A DNA stretch of 64,000 nucleotides, taken from NCBI GenBank assembly GCA_964034945.1, contig OZ035962.1:113647234-113711233 (forward strand). Reading direction: 5' to 3'. The notes beneath the pieces are model-generated. The model worked only from the letters and a program-made list of their open reading frames with translations, was not told the origin of the DNA and searched no databases. This DNA is from Chrysopilus asiliformis. Taxonomy: Eukaryota > Arthropoda > Insecta > Diptera > Rhagionidae. The position numbers were made by a program, and so were the translations under genes. This document shows, in pieces, positions 1-10,990 of the stretch (within the stretch, counting starts at the first letter, position 1; each line of letters opens with the position of its first letter).

Positions 1-384
1 AAGCACAGAGCTTGGTGATATGGATTCTATTATTATTAATCCCGAGGCGTAATCAACCGAATGTGTAAACATTCGAAACCATATATACTATTTTACGCAC
101 CCGGGCTGGATTGCATCATTAATTTAATGAGTCCGTGTTGCAACTCCAACCATATATCTTACACCAATAATGGAAAAGGTCCTCATCCCGAATTGCTCTG
201 AACTCAACGATTACCACTGGCTACTCTAGCTATACCTTGATTAGATTGTATAGGTGTGTTACGAATGATTGCTAGAGAATCATATTAAACAAACTGAATA
301 TATTTATGGTATTTAGTTCGATCCCAAGCAACCAGATAAGGCATAATGACTTGGATTAGGGCGTGGTGTCTTAAAATTGGTCCT
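1..384. other. left edge, no gene seen
   Basis: AT-rich sequence with stop codons in all frames. I see no gene, tRNA or clear repeat boundary here. Confidence 0.6.
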
Positions 385-665
385 TACGACCACACCAAGA
401 CCAGCGAATCCGCCTTATAAGGCGTGATGCCTTTCAAGGCTTTTGCAGTGGTCGTCAAGCGGTCCGAGTGACCTAAATATATGCCCTGATAGTCTTAATG
501 TTCGAATGCCTTGTTTTGGCTTTCATGGTCGTAGTGTCCTCCAGACGCCTTCATAGTCGTCCTGCCTTATAAGACCAACCTTCCACCTTTCGTCCACGAA
601 GTGCCTTATAGGGCATAATGCCTTTGAGAACACTCCAATGCCCTATTTGAGAATGCTTCGAGCAT
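385..665. repeat. degenerate repeat rich in GCCTTATA/TATAAGGC words
   Basis: The stretch is built of short recurrent words such as GCCTTATAAGGC, TGCCTTATAGGGCATAATGC and AATGCCCTATTTG, several of them self-complementary. A related block lies at 1225-1425. The two share the words CACGAAGTGCC and CCTATAAGG in both orientations, which suggests a decayed fold-back element. I cannot assign a family. Confidence 0.4.
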
Positions 666-1224
666 GCGCAGATGAATATCTGCTTCGAGTTTATTTCTAG
701 CATACTTCGAATATGCTTCTAGCATTCACGGCGCGAGCCGCCATGACGTTCATCGAAATGAAAAAAAAAAAAACATTCCTACTGAAAATTTAAAATCTGT
801 TTTTAAAGCACAATATGGAAAAACATCGAATAAAAAGTAATTTTATGTGTTTGGGTACACAGCATAACTTTATTTTTACAAGAATTTTATTAAAATCGAA
901 TAAAAAAGAAAATTCTTTGAATAAATAATTTTCAAATTATATCACTAAAATCGAGAATTGCTACGGCCCACGTAAATAGAGCTCCTGGCAAAACCACTTC
1001 CTACGTAAACTTTAAATCGCATGTGAATTGTGACAATAAAATCCACAAAAAACCTTAACATCAGCGTATCAAATTATTTTGAACGTTTTTTTCCGCAAAA
1101 TATATCCATTAAACTTTATGATTCTTGTCTTATCTTTCTCTCCTCATGCGGCCTATAGAATAGAGAAAGACAAATAATGTCGCCAGATGAAATGTCAAAA
1201 AAATATTTCGTCATGGTAAAACAA
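666..1224. other. gene-free spacer
   Basis: AT-rich sequence including an A-tract near 759-772. I see no gene or bounded repeat. Confidence 0.5.
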
Positions 1225-1425
1225 GGCCCTATTTTGGCCTTCAAAGTCGTGAAGCCTTATAGGGCGTGAAATAGGGCACTTCGTGGTCCGGCGGACCTTC
1301 CCCACTGTCGACGATAGGTCGACGATAGTTCGACCTAGAGTCGACAAAGTCGTGGGCCTTACGACCAATAGGGACGCCTTTGAAGACGAAGTGTCCACTT
1401 TACGACCTATAAGGTTACTTGGGAT
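1225..1425. repeat. second copy of the CCTATAAGG-type repeat
   Basis: It shares the words GCCTTATAGGG, AATAGGGC and CACTTCGTGG with 385-665, partly in inverted order, and carries internal repeats of TCGACGATAG. A 67-codon minus-strand ORF over this block is repeat-derived and has no protein character. Confidence 0.4.
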
Positions 1426-1655
1426 ATCAGTATTAGCTTAGAATAGGTACGTATAGCTAATTAAGTTGATTTGAAAACAATTTATTATATTTGTTTGTAC
1501 TGCCACGTACTAAATTTTACTATATAAACAAATAAAGAGTCCTTTATCAGGTACAACTAGGTTTCCTAAATGTCGGGAGGAGGACAGCGGTGTGTGTATA
1601 TGGTAACATTACATACCAGATTTTAGTAACGCGCTGTCCATAAAATATTAGTAAA

Positions 1656-1846
1656 GGGCTGTCCATAAAATACGTCACACGAGGGGGACGGTAATATTAA
1701 ACACCCCACAAAAAATCGCTAGTGTGACGGTAGTATCCAACTCAATACAAAAAATCGCTAAAAAGCGTGACGAATGATGGAGTGGAGAAAAGGGGAAGAG
1801 GGGAGTTCTAAAGACCAGAAATAAGCATGACGTATTTTATGAACAG
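1656..1846. mobile_element. short TIR element, GGGCTGTCCATAAAATACGT
   Basis: GGGCTGTCCATAAAATACGT at the left is answered by an inverted GACGTATTTTATGAACAGCC near 1829-1848. This gives a roughly 190-bp element without coding capacity. A partial extra copy of the left end (GCTGTCCATAAAATATTAG) lies directly upstream at about 1632. The superfamily is not assigned, and the flanks do not show a clean target duplication. Confidence 0.55.
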
Positions 1847-3703
1847 CCGCTAATCACAAGAAAATCGAATTTAAGTCCTTTGTAAACAAAACCAAATAAA
1901 TATTATTGAAAACTCCACATACCGAATCCGTTGCGTTACCGGAGGTCCATATTTTTAGAGAACGAGGACCAAATTTAGACTTTTTTCTACAAATGGTTCA
2001 TATTTGCATCAAGAAATTTTGACTCCATCTTGAAAATCACAAGCTACGCAGAAATTTGGCTGCCCGTTAGATGCGTTTTAACCGTAACAAATTATGTTCC
2101 CAATAAATATGATATCGTCCCAATAATTTCTTAATTCGATTGAAATAATTTTAAAAATTTCCTTTATTTCTTTATAAAGAGAATAAAGGGTACAAATTTG
2201 TCTAAGAAGAAAGAAAAATCTAAAATTTTGAAAATGTCAGAATAAAGTACCTACTTGTCCTCCAAAAAAAGAACCTGACCAAAGCCATTTTTTTAGGAAG
2301 TCCGAAAAAGTTTTCCTACATTACCGATTGCGCCCTTATAAAATTTTTTATGGAAAACCATCAAAAGATTTTTTGAAGCCTTCGAAATTGTGAAATTTGA
2401 AATAAAAATACTATTAGTGGAATAATTTTTATATCAGAACGAATTTTTTCGGCAAAAGTTGATAATTTTCGGCAGAAGAAGTTTTCCAACCGAACTCACA
2501 TTCACATTATCCTTAATTAGCCGCTGGTAGGCAACTTTTCAAGATATGATTATAATGAAAGGATCAAAAAATTATGTAGCAGCGTAAATATTTCCTACAT
2601 ACATGTTTTATACATAAAAGATCGTCATTTATTATAAGAATAATCGTATGCCGCCGAAATGTAATCCAATAAAAGAATCTTTACTCCGCATTCGTTGCGT
2701 TATCCAAAATTTCACTGTTCAACTTCTACCCTTCCCTGAATCCCCATGATAACCGTATCCCAACACTTACTGTCTGTTACTTAGAAAAAGTGAAGAAAGC
2801 AAAACTCTAATCTTATATTGCTTTCCATTTTATATTAAGTGATTACAACACGCTCCCTGAATAGCGTTTCCTAAAGGAACCATTCCAGAAAACGAAATTC
2901 CTTGAAATGAATACGATGAGTTAGTGTGGAAATCAGCATGGGATGAGAGTCCTTTCTTAGCTCCTTTTTATGGTATGCTAAAAAAAATATCCCGAAAAGT
3001 ATACCGAACCAGTACAGAACATAAAATGAATCCTTAAAGAGATACGAAGGCTTCCTTGATTCACTCGTCCTCGCACGCTCTTATATTTCGTTTATTTAAG
3101 AATCGGCAATCGCTGACAGGAAAAACGAACGAAGGCGCACACAAGCCAGCGGCAAAAACGTGTGTCGAACTGGGGGGTACTTTCACTTGGGGTAATTCAA
3201 TCAAAGCGTTTAATTAAAGCAGAATAAGCAGTTTTAATTAGGATGTTCAAATAAAACCTTGAACTCAATTTTTGTGCGGCTTTTCAGGGAAAAAAAACTG
3301 TTTTCTACGCCTGCAGAAAACACACTCCCACCGCCTGAAATGGGAATTTTGGATATATTGAATTTAAACATGGATAAGAGCTGTGAAACAAAAAAAAATA
3401 TTTATTTTTACTCTCTAATATGCTGTTTATTATTTTTTAGCTTTTAACCGTAAAATTAAAAATTTATAAGGGGAGGGGTATTGATGGAAATGGGGGACTT
3501 CAATATGAACTAGCTTGTCCCTTATTCTGCTGGTAACTCAGCCTGTGTACAAAAATTCACCTAAATCGATTAAGCCGTTTTCGCGTGATACCGTATGATT
3601 AAAAATGTTTAATTTTGAATAAAAAGTCAGCTTTTAATGAAATTTCGTACATCAACTTTTTAAAGGCCCGAATTCGGTTTTATTTTCGATCATTCTCGAG
3701 ATG
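1847..3703. other. gene-free AT-rich stretch
   Basis: I found no ORF with protein character, no tRNA and no bounded repeat. The 62-codon ORF at 3259-3447 looks like chance. Confidence 0.5.
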
Positions 3704-3866
3704 CAGTGGAATCCGCTTAAGAGCACTATGGCTTAAAAGAACATCCCGCTTAAAAGCACAATTTCTTTAGGTGCCTCGGAATCAAAAACACCGCTCTAAA
3801 GTACAACTCGCCTAAGAGCACACATTTTGCTGACAATTTTAATGTTCTTTTAAACGGACTCCCCTG
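3704..3866. mobile_element. decayed pogo/Tigger-like MITE
   Basis: The ends are imperfect inverted repeats. The left reads CAGTGGAATCCGCTTAAGAG. The right, reverse-complemented, reads CAGGGGAGTCCGTTTAAAAG. The right side is followed by TA, and the left dinucleotide is TG where TA is expected. CAG...CTG ends with TA duplication are typical of pogo/Tigger DNA transposons. The interior repeats TTAAGAGCAC-like words and has no ORF. Confidence 0.5.
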
Positions 3867-4518
3867 TATTCTAATTACTGTGTGAAAAACATTTTTTTCA
3901 ATTTAAAAACTCTTTCATTCAACTTTCTAACTTCAACTACCCAAAACGTTTTAAAAGAATTCTTATTAAAATACGGATATGGTTTTCTATATTTCCGTTA
4001 AAAAAGTGTCACATTTGGTAGTCAAAGTCATGTATGCCAAAGAAGTGAATTTGTTCACGGCAAACACTTTCATTACATACCGTAGTATTATATTTGCTTT
4101 TAATTCATTTCATGCAATACCTTATAAATAGGTTCCACATACAGTAGCCCACCTATCCATAGTATAACACTATTTAATACAAGAAGGACAAGGACAATGA
4201 ATAAATATTTGCACCTACATATAGGTTTACACCGAAATAATTTTCGTACAGGATATGTGACAGAATGTTGGAGGAAACACTCCAATGTTAAAACACATGT
4301 TGGTTGGGGTGGAGTGAAAATGTATAGAGACTTTTATTTTTTCGAGGTTCCCGCTGTTATAGTGAAAATAAAATGCCATTTCGTCTAATTTTAAACTGTG
4401 CAAAAATATCAGTAGATATATTAAAACTGAGTTTTTGGTCCGTTTGCCACGTTGGCGAAGGTTTTGCGAGGTGAGTGAATACTCATATGGCTTAATTTTG
4501 ATATCCTGAGGTGCTCAA

Positions 4519-4834
4519 GCCGGTTGAAATTTGGATAAATTAGGCAAAATTTACGGCATTGAAGCTATCATTGAAATAATAAATAGCAATTTAGACTCTG
4601 AGAGCTTGTAAATATGACAAAATATATTTTCAGACTCTCAAATTGCTAATTTGAGCATCTTAGCTAATTATGTGAATCAAAAGCGTTAATATTGTAGTGA
4701 AATCGGGCACATAAAATGATTAGCTAAGGTCCTCAAAAAACAATTTGTTTACGACTTCATAAATCATTCTCTATTCTAACAATTATAGTCCCAATTTTGT
4801 CACTTTTGTCCAATTTTACCCAACTTCAACCGGC
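4519..4834. mobile_element. complex hairpin element with nested inverted repeats
   Basis: GCCGGTTGAAATTTGG at the left is answered by CCAACTTCAACCGGC at the right. Inside are further palindromic pairs: AGCAATTTAGACTCT against AGACTCTCAAATTGCT, and TTAGCTAATT against GATTAGCTAA. The nesting suggests a fold-back MITE. It has no coding capacity and its family is unknown. Confidence 0.45.
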
Positions 4835-5440
4835 TACAGGAGATCAAAATATAACAAAAATATTTTTAGTGGACGTTTTTTAAGTCGATTCGCAAATTTA
4901 CTTCTAGATGTGACTTTTAGACTGTCACTCCACCCTAGTGTAGATGTGTAGAAAATTTTGTTGTTGTAGATGTATTGTACGGAAGATGGAGAAAACTTCC
5001 CCAGTGACGATAATTTGTGATTGCGAGCTTAAGTAAATCTATAGAACCCACCATGTAAATGTGTTTGTACATGCATTGATGTTTATTTGCAAGTTTTCGC
5101 AATTATTTACTTACGTGACTTTAACGCGGTTACGTAGCGTACTGATGGCAGAATATGACCGTTGATGATTTATACACATCTTTGCCACAGAATTTACGTA
5201 TGACCACATACTCATATTTATATACAAAAATTATTAGGAAGCATAATGCATTTTGTTTGTGAAATAATGGTTTTCTTTTTGGGCATATCAAAATAATTCA
5301 CATCTTGCAATCTGATGGTGCGACGCAACAGCATAGTAAGAACTGCCTTCATTTTATTAAACTATGTTGAAAATTTCAAAATCTAAAATGTTGGAAGTCG
5401 AGCATAAGTTTTTGTTTGCTGTCAAATATTTATTGTTGTA
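4835..5440. other. gene-free spacer
   Basis: AT-rich sequence with nothing recognised. Confidence 0.5.
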
Positions 5441-5590
5441 TATCCCGCTAATTCGTATGAATTTGCTGGTTACTTGAAAAAAATCCCGATAATTCGTACC
5501 CCGATAATTCGTACCCCGATAATTCGTATATCCCGCTAATTCGTATGAATTTGCTGGTCCCTTGAAATACGAATTATCGGGATTCTACTG
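5441..5590 (-). mobile_element. 5'-truncated copy of the CAGTAGAATCCCGATAATTC MITE
   Basis: The 3' side ends in GGGATTCTACTG followed by TA, identical to the end of the intact element at 26971-27070. The other end lacks the TIR. Internal units are expanded: CCCGATAATTCGTAC occurs three times in tandem, and the TCGTATGAATTTGCTGGT segment occurs twice. This is a rearranged relative of the intact copy. Confidence 0.6.
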
Positions 5591-7024
5591 TATTATAAGA
5601 TGTGGAATTGAAACGATGAAATCTTTCAGTTCGATGTAAGTCGGTTTAGTAAAAAAAATGTTTACAAGCTAAATTTCTTTAAGATTTCTTTCTACAATGA
5701 TAAAAACTCCCACAGTTTTGTACGCAAGTGCCGAAAACCTTCAGTATTCTGGTTGCAAAAAAAAAACAGATCAAAATTTGTGCAGTAATTCAAACTCTCA
5801 TCTCAAACGATTATATCCACTCTATTCCATTGAGAGTGAAAACATAAATATTGAAACATTTTACAAATAAATATAAAATATTTAACTTTTACGGAAAAAA
5901 AATATCTAAAAAAAATTACGACGGAAATATTTATATTAGTATTTCAAAAACTTTCCAGAATTATTCTGCTCTAATTATAAAATTTCGCTGAAAAATTGAA
6001 ACGTTACGCAAGGATTAAAAAAATTTAATCTCTGAAAATATGTTTACAGCAATAAATTTTCCTTGCTTTTAATTTCGTTTATTTTAATGTAGCCAGCATG
6101 AAACAATTATATAAAATAAAACGTAAATCACTGAAATAACAGATTACAGTGTTATATGCAACCACTATTTAATACCATTATTATTGCCCACTCCACAACA
6201 CTCTGAATTCATTTAAATCCGATTTACCTTATCAACCGCAAAGCTCTTTATTACAACCACATTCAAATGATTCCCAAAAAAAGGACACAAAAAAGGTGAA
6301 CTATGCCATCAGGTATTCGAAAATTTGCAAAAACAAATAACCCAAAAGTTTGTGAAAAAAAAACAACGAACAACATTAAAACATTTTCCGCTTGAGATAT
6401 GTTTTTGTAACAATTCACCACAGAATTCATGGTGGCCTTCTATTTAGACGAGTGCAAAATTGTGCAATGCGCTCGAATCCAATCAAAATCCACAAAATTT
6501 TAGACTAAATATTATTACACGTTTTATGAATGTAATGGAAACCGAGCCAAAAAAAACTCAATTAAATACTGTAAATTAACGAAATTGTGAAAATGAATTT
6601 CAAGCCAACGCCAATGGGAAATTTGAAAAAAAACTATTTTTTTAACGAATGCATTAAAACTTTGTGGTGTGAGGAAAAACACAGATGTATCTAAATACGA
6701 GTAACAAATATTGGCATTCAATTCTGGTACATAATGAGCAAATATATTCTAATTGTGAATTTTTGGCCAAACGAAAAGCTAACCACGTTGCACCAAATTG
6801 TATTTAGATGGCGAATTAATTTTAGTTAAATGTATTGATCCTAAAGCGCTTAGCGTAGGAATCCTATGGCAACCAATGTTATTTTGTTAACAGGAAAAAA
6901 TCCTAAATAAATACTTATTGTTCAATATTAAAATGGGAATGCATAATATACCCAAACACACACAACAAGTGAAAAACATTTCTAGGCGGTAATTGAGTTT
7001 AGCTTATTACAAATGATAAATGTA
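5591..7024. other. gene-free AT-rich stretch
   Basis: I saw no supported gene and no bounded repeat. Long A-runs and low complexity dominate. Confidence 0.5.
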
Positions 7025-7333
7025 CAGGGAGCCCTCGATTTACAACGCCTCGATATGAGACGTTTCGATATACAACGCTTAGAATTTTTTCCCGACCGCG
7101 ATAGGAGACTTCAAAAATTCGATCTACAACTATAAAATTCAATTTCAAAACTTCAAATTTTTATTCTTAATAGAGCTATTATTCAAAATGGACAACTCTA
7201 TAATTTCCCCATTGTACTTATATAAAATATTATCAAAAAAAAAGACAAGACCTCGATATACGACATTTTGATATCCAACGCAAAATCACGAAATTTCACC
7301 CACCCAAAATCATTGTAAATTGAGGGTTCCCTG
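7025..7333. mobile_element. pogo/Tigger-like MITE with TA target duplication
   Basis: The element starts CAGGGAGCCCTCGATTTAC and ends GTAAATTGAGGGTTCCCTG. It is flanked by TA on both sides (7023-7024 and 7334-7335). The interior repeats CGATATACAACG-type words at both ends, as in subterminal repeats. At 309 bp it has no transposase. The TIR form and TA duplication fit the pogo/Tigger branch of IS630-Tc1-mariner. Confidence 0.65.
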
Positions 7334-7428
7334 TAATTAAAATAGGTACTTAAAGCATTTGCAGATTTTTAAGGGAAAATTTTGATTGCAACAGGACTAG
7401 CGTAAGTATAACTTCCCGGCCTGAATCT

Positions 7429-8750
7429 GGGGGGGGGGGGGGGTTCTTTCGTTACTCTACGGGTGTGCCAAGCACAAACTATGGTGGCCAGTGGAGCTCG
7501 GCTAGCTCCCTCCAACTGGACCACGGACAAAAGGGTTAAACTATCTTGGCCAGAAGGGCCGGGTATGCTACTGTATAGGGGAAGGTGGCAGATCCATTAC
7601 TGAAGCCAACCTCTCACCCCCTCGCAACTCCACAATGCTCCACCCCCACCACCGGAGCCATCACATCTCATATGTTAAATTTATTTAATCATGATTAAAT
7701 ACAAACTTACCTTGCAAGTTGTTGTAGTCCGCGACTCTCCGCTAAAGTTTTAAAGGTTTTCTTCTCTTCTTCTTCCTTCCTTGCTCCACTTGTCATCCTG
7801 CTCCCTTCACACTTCTTTTTCACTTTTCCCGTGCCCAGAAACTCCTTCACTTCCCTTCTCCCTTCACACTTTCCTTTTTTCCTTGTCCAAAAACTCCCTC
7901 AATTCCCTTTCCCAGTGACACAAAAATTCCTTCACTTTCCTTCTCCCGTGACACTTTCCTTTCCCTTTTCTCCCGTCCAAAAACTCCCTCACATCCCTTT
8001 TTCGTCACACTTCTCTCCTTGTCCAAAAACTCCTTCACTTCCCTTTTCCTGTGACACTTTCCTTTCACTTTTCTCCTTATCCAAAAACTCCCTCACTTCC
8101 CTTTTTCGTCACACTTTCCTTTCACTTTGTCAAAAAAAAACTCCCTCACTTCCCTTTTTCGTCACAAAATTCCCGTCACTTTGTTCCTGTCTTAATCACT
8201 AAACTTATCCTTTCCGATTTTCCTTACTGTTCCTTTTCCTTTCCATTCGAGGAAAGCTCGAAGAGTATATAAGAAAAGGAAAGGAAAGAGTATATAAAAA
8301 AACGTAACGCAATTTGTGGTCACGACTGACCGATCGAAAATTTTATCCAAGAGTGATCCGCTGCGCTTTCTTTTTTTGCGCATCTCGCTTCAGAAAAGGA
8401 ATCGAGCAGACAAAGGCTTTTGTTCGAACAATCGCCAGCTAGACAAATTTACCGTAAGGATCTCGATCATTCGATTCTATTATCAAGTGAGCTATTATAA
8501 TAAAAAAAATCTTTTTGATACAAGCCGTTCGTACAAGGCGGTTAAACCAGGGATTCTCAACCTTGATATTTGTTGTAAAAAGGATTTTTCTTGAAGATGA
8601 AAGAATTAATATAAATGTTTTAACTGGCGTTCATTACACCGATTGTTGCTAACGCGATGAAATCAGGGTTGCTCAACCTTGATATTAAAAGAGATCTTTC
8701 TTGAAGAGAAAAGAAATTGGTGTTCGTTACAAATCACAATCACAAATCTT
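7429..8750. repeat. possible LTR-retroelement remnant with C/T minisatellite
   Basis: A run of 15 G opens the block. A relatively GC-rich stretch (7450-7670) follows, then a tandem C/T-rich minisatellite (7855-8180), two tandem TATATAA boxes (8268-8298), and a leader-like part. In the leader, a unit beginning CAGGGATTCTCAACCTTGAT is duplicated at about 8550 and 8665. ACTGGCGTTCATTACA near 8624 vaguely resembles a tRNA primer-binding site. TATA boxes followed by a long untranslated leader suit an LTR, but there is no gag/pol and no second LTR. Both origin and limits are uncertain. Confidence 0.3.
7855..8180. repeat. C/T-rich minisatellite, unit about 60-70 bp
   Basis: Degenerate tandem units contain CCAAAAACTCCCTCACTTCC, then CCCTTTTTCGTCACAC, then TTTCCTTTCACTTTTCTCC. 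About five to six units are visible. They account for the overlapping low-complexity ORFs on both strands, which are not genes. Confidence 0.75.
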
Positions 8751-10870
8751 AATTCACAAATATGGCCAATTGAGTCGAAATCAACTATTTTTCCATTCAA
8801 AATTCTTTTCAAATCCACTTTTTAGCAATTAGACCCCAGAAGAAACAATTGGTTATTTAGATTTTTTTATCAATTTTCTTTCTTGTTTATAGGGTATGAT
8901 TTCTTTGATTGTGAATTTAAAAAAAAAAACAATGTTAAAAAAATCAATTCATTTTCAATTCAGTTGACACCTTGCCAGACCGTAAATAAGAACCTGACAA
9001 TTGCTAATATTTTCTATGAATTTTATCCCTTTGAAGATAATCATTTTGATATGTTTTATAAAATTTTATCCATCATTAGGAGAAACAATATTTTCAAAGT
9101 GACAGATTTTTAATTTATGGATAAACAAATTAAACAAAATAAGTTGAAAAAAAACTGATAAAAAATTTGGCAAATTTTCAAATTGGTTCAATTTCTCAAA
9201 ACTGAAATGGTCATCGAAATTGTCTTTTATTGGGCGAATGTTATTTTCGGTATTTTATTTGCGAACTCATTGCGGCCGAGCTGGTTAAACTTCAACTGGA
9301 CAATATCGACTGGTTGAAGGATAACAATTCAAGGACTAGATATTCAAGGACTATAAAACGAATTTATAAAAGTGACCATTAGGGTGAAAAAGTATAAAAC
9401 TATTTAAAACTTTTCGAGATGCTTGCCAGGTTTAGCACAAAAGGCGTCCAGTAATATCTCCCACAATGCACATACACACAGCTTTTGTAAAGTAGAATTC
9501 GAAATAAGGAAATTAACCAAGACTATGGAAGGGGATAGGCATTCCAAATTTAATGTCACTCCCCTTTACTTTGATTACCCGCAAGGACTCAAACCATGCA
9601 TCCGATTAGGAATCGGAGTCCATTGATATAAATTCAAATATACAACATTTAGGATATTCACATACAAATGAATGTTTGGCGTAACCTGTAACAAGTAATG
9701 TGTGCATTGGAGTGCAACAAGGAACAAGTATCTAGCGGAAACTAGGCTACCAGTAAATATAGGAATTTTGTTGAATTTGTCCCATTCAAAATGTTTCAGT
9801 TACAGTTTACTTCAAGTAAAGGTCATTAATATTGCATTCGAAATAAGTTGCATCGCTTTTAGCAATACTAGGTGTAAAGTAGATTAATTCCTCTGCAAGG
9901 ATATATGATGAGAATTTGAACAGCCGATTGATATCAGGATTTGACACCTTTGCTAACCCCCTTTTGAATACTTCCACACAATGTCATATCCTGAAATGTC
10001 CATAAACATCTAAATATAGCAACAGGAAAACATTTCGCCCTGCATTGAATTTCTACTTGATTACTCATCCTAATCCTTCCAAATCCTTAAGGTTTTACTT
10101 GCAACTTTAACAGATTTCAGGGGAATGAGGGAGAATCCTTGAATTAAACTTACTTGAAAATTTTAAAACAAAATTTTCAAAATTTGAATACAATTTTTTT
10201 ATCCAATCAGGTTTTTTTCAATATTTTTTTTTTATCTAGCTTATCAAGTGCTGCTTTTCAATTACGTTTGAGTTTTAAGGAATTAGTTTTTTCACAGTTT
10301 AGTTTAAACCAGTAAAGATTTAGCTTCATCCGAAAGGATTTCCTTAAAATTAACACAAATATGGAAAACATTCTTTTGCCGTATTTGTGTTAAATTGTTA
10401 CAAAGCATTTTTGTAACTCGTTAATGAAATGATATTATGTTATTCTGTGTTTGAAAATTCTTTTCATTTTCAACACATTGTTTACAGCCGTGAAGCAATT
10501 GGCGGTTAATTTTTTTATTTTATTGTTAAATTAAGAAACGTAAAAACCGCCTGAAAGTAGACAAAAAATCCTTGAAATTAGATGAATAAAAACTAGACAT
10601 GGAAGAATATCAGTAAATTTTAAAAAGAATGCCGCATATTTTAGTGTTCTTGCCCAATTAGTGATCGTTGCTTTTTAATTAGTAATTTTTTACTTATGAT
10701 AGAAAAAAATCCAAATCCAATAACAAATTTTAAAAATTGTTTTTTTTTTCAATTACTCTATGTGATTCAAGATCTCTACACATAAAAATTCCTTCATTTC
10801 ATTTCGAGTACACAAAATACTATCTTCTGCGACTTGAATACAAACGAATTTCTTAAACCGTCGTCGTATT
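8751..10870. other. gene-free stretch upstream of the metallophosphoesterase gene
   Basis: AT-rich sequence with several 60-80 codon chance ORFs (for example 8883-9113 and 9423-9626) that lack protein character. No repeat boundaries were found. Confidence 0.5.
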
Positions 10871-10875
10871 TAATC

Positions 10876-10886
10876 TGGTCACACTA
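10876..10886 (+). promoter_or_regulatory. Motif 1 core-promoter element
   Basis: TGGTCACACTA matches the Drosophila core-promoter Motif 1 consensus YGGTCACACTR exactly and in the plus orientation. It lies 105 bp before the proposed start codon at 10991. In Drosophila this motif marks TATA-less housekeeping promoters near the transcription start. The position suggests a start close to 10880-10900 and a short 5' leader. The assignment is by consensus match only. Confidence 0.55.
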
Positions 10887-10990
10887 AAAATAAAAAGTTT
10901 TGACACGGAGTTTTGTAAACAAGTGGTTGAGTTCTCGATTTTCATCGGAATGTTTTAATTAAATTAAGTAAAAATTGGAAATAGAATCTC

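Noticed and set aside
7831..8272. Overlapping ORFs of 73-123 codons on both strands
   Set aside because: They are translations of the C/T minisatellite (Pro/Ser/Leu/Phe or Lys/Glu/Gly repeats).
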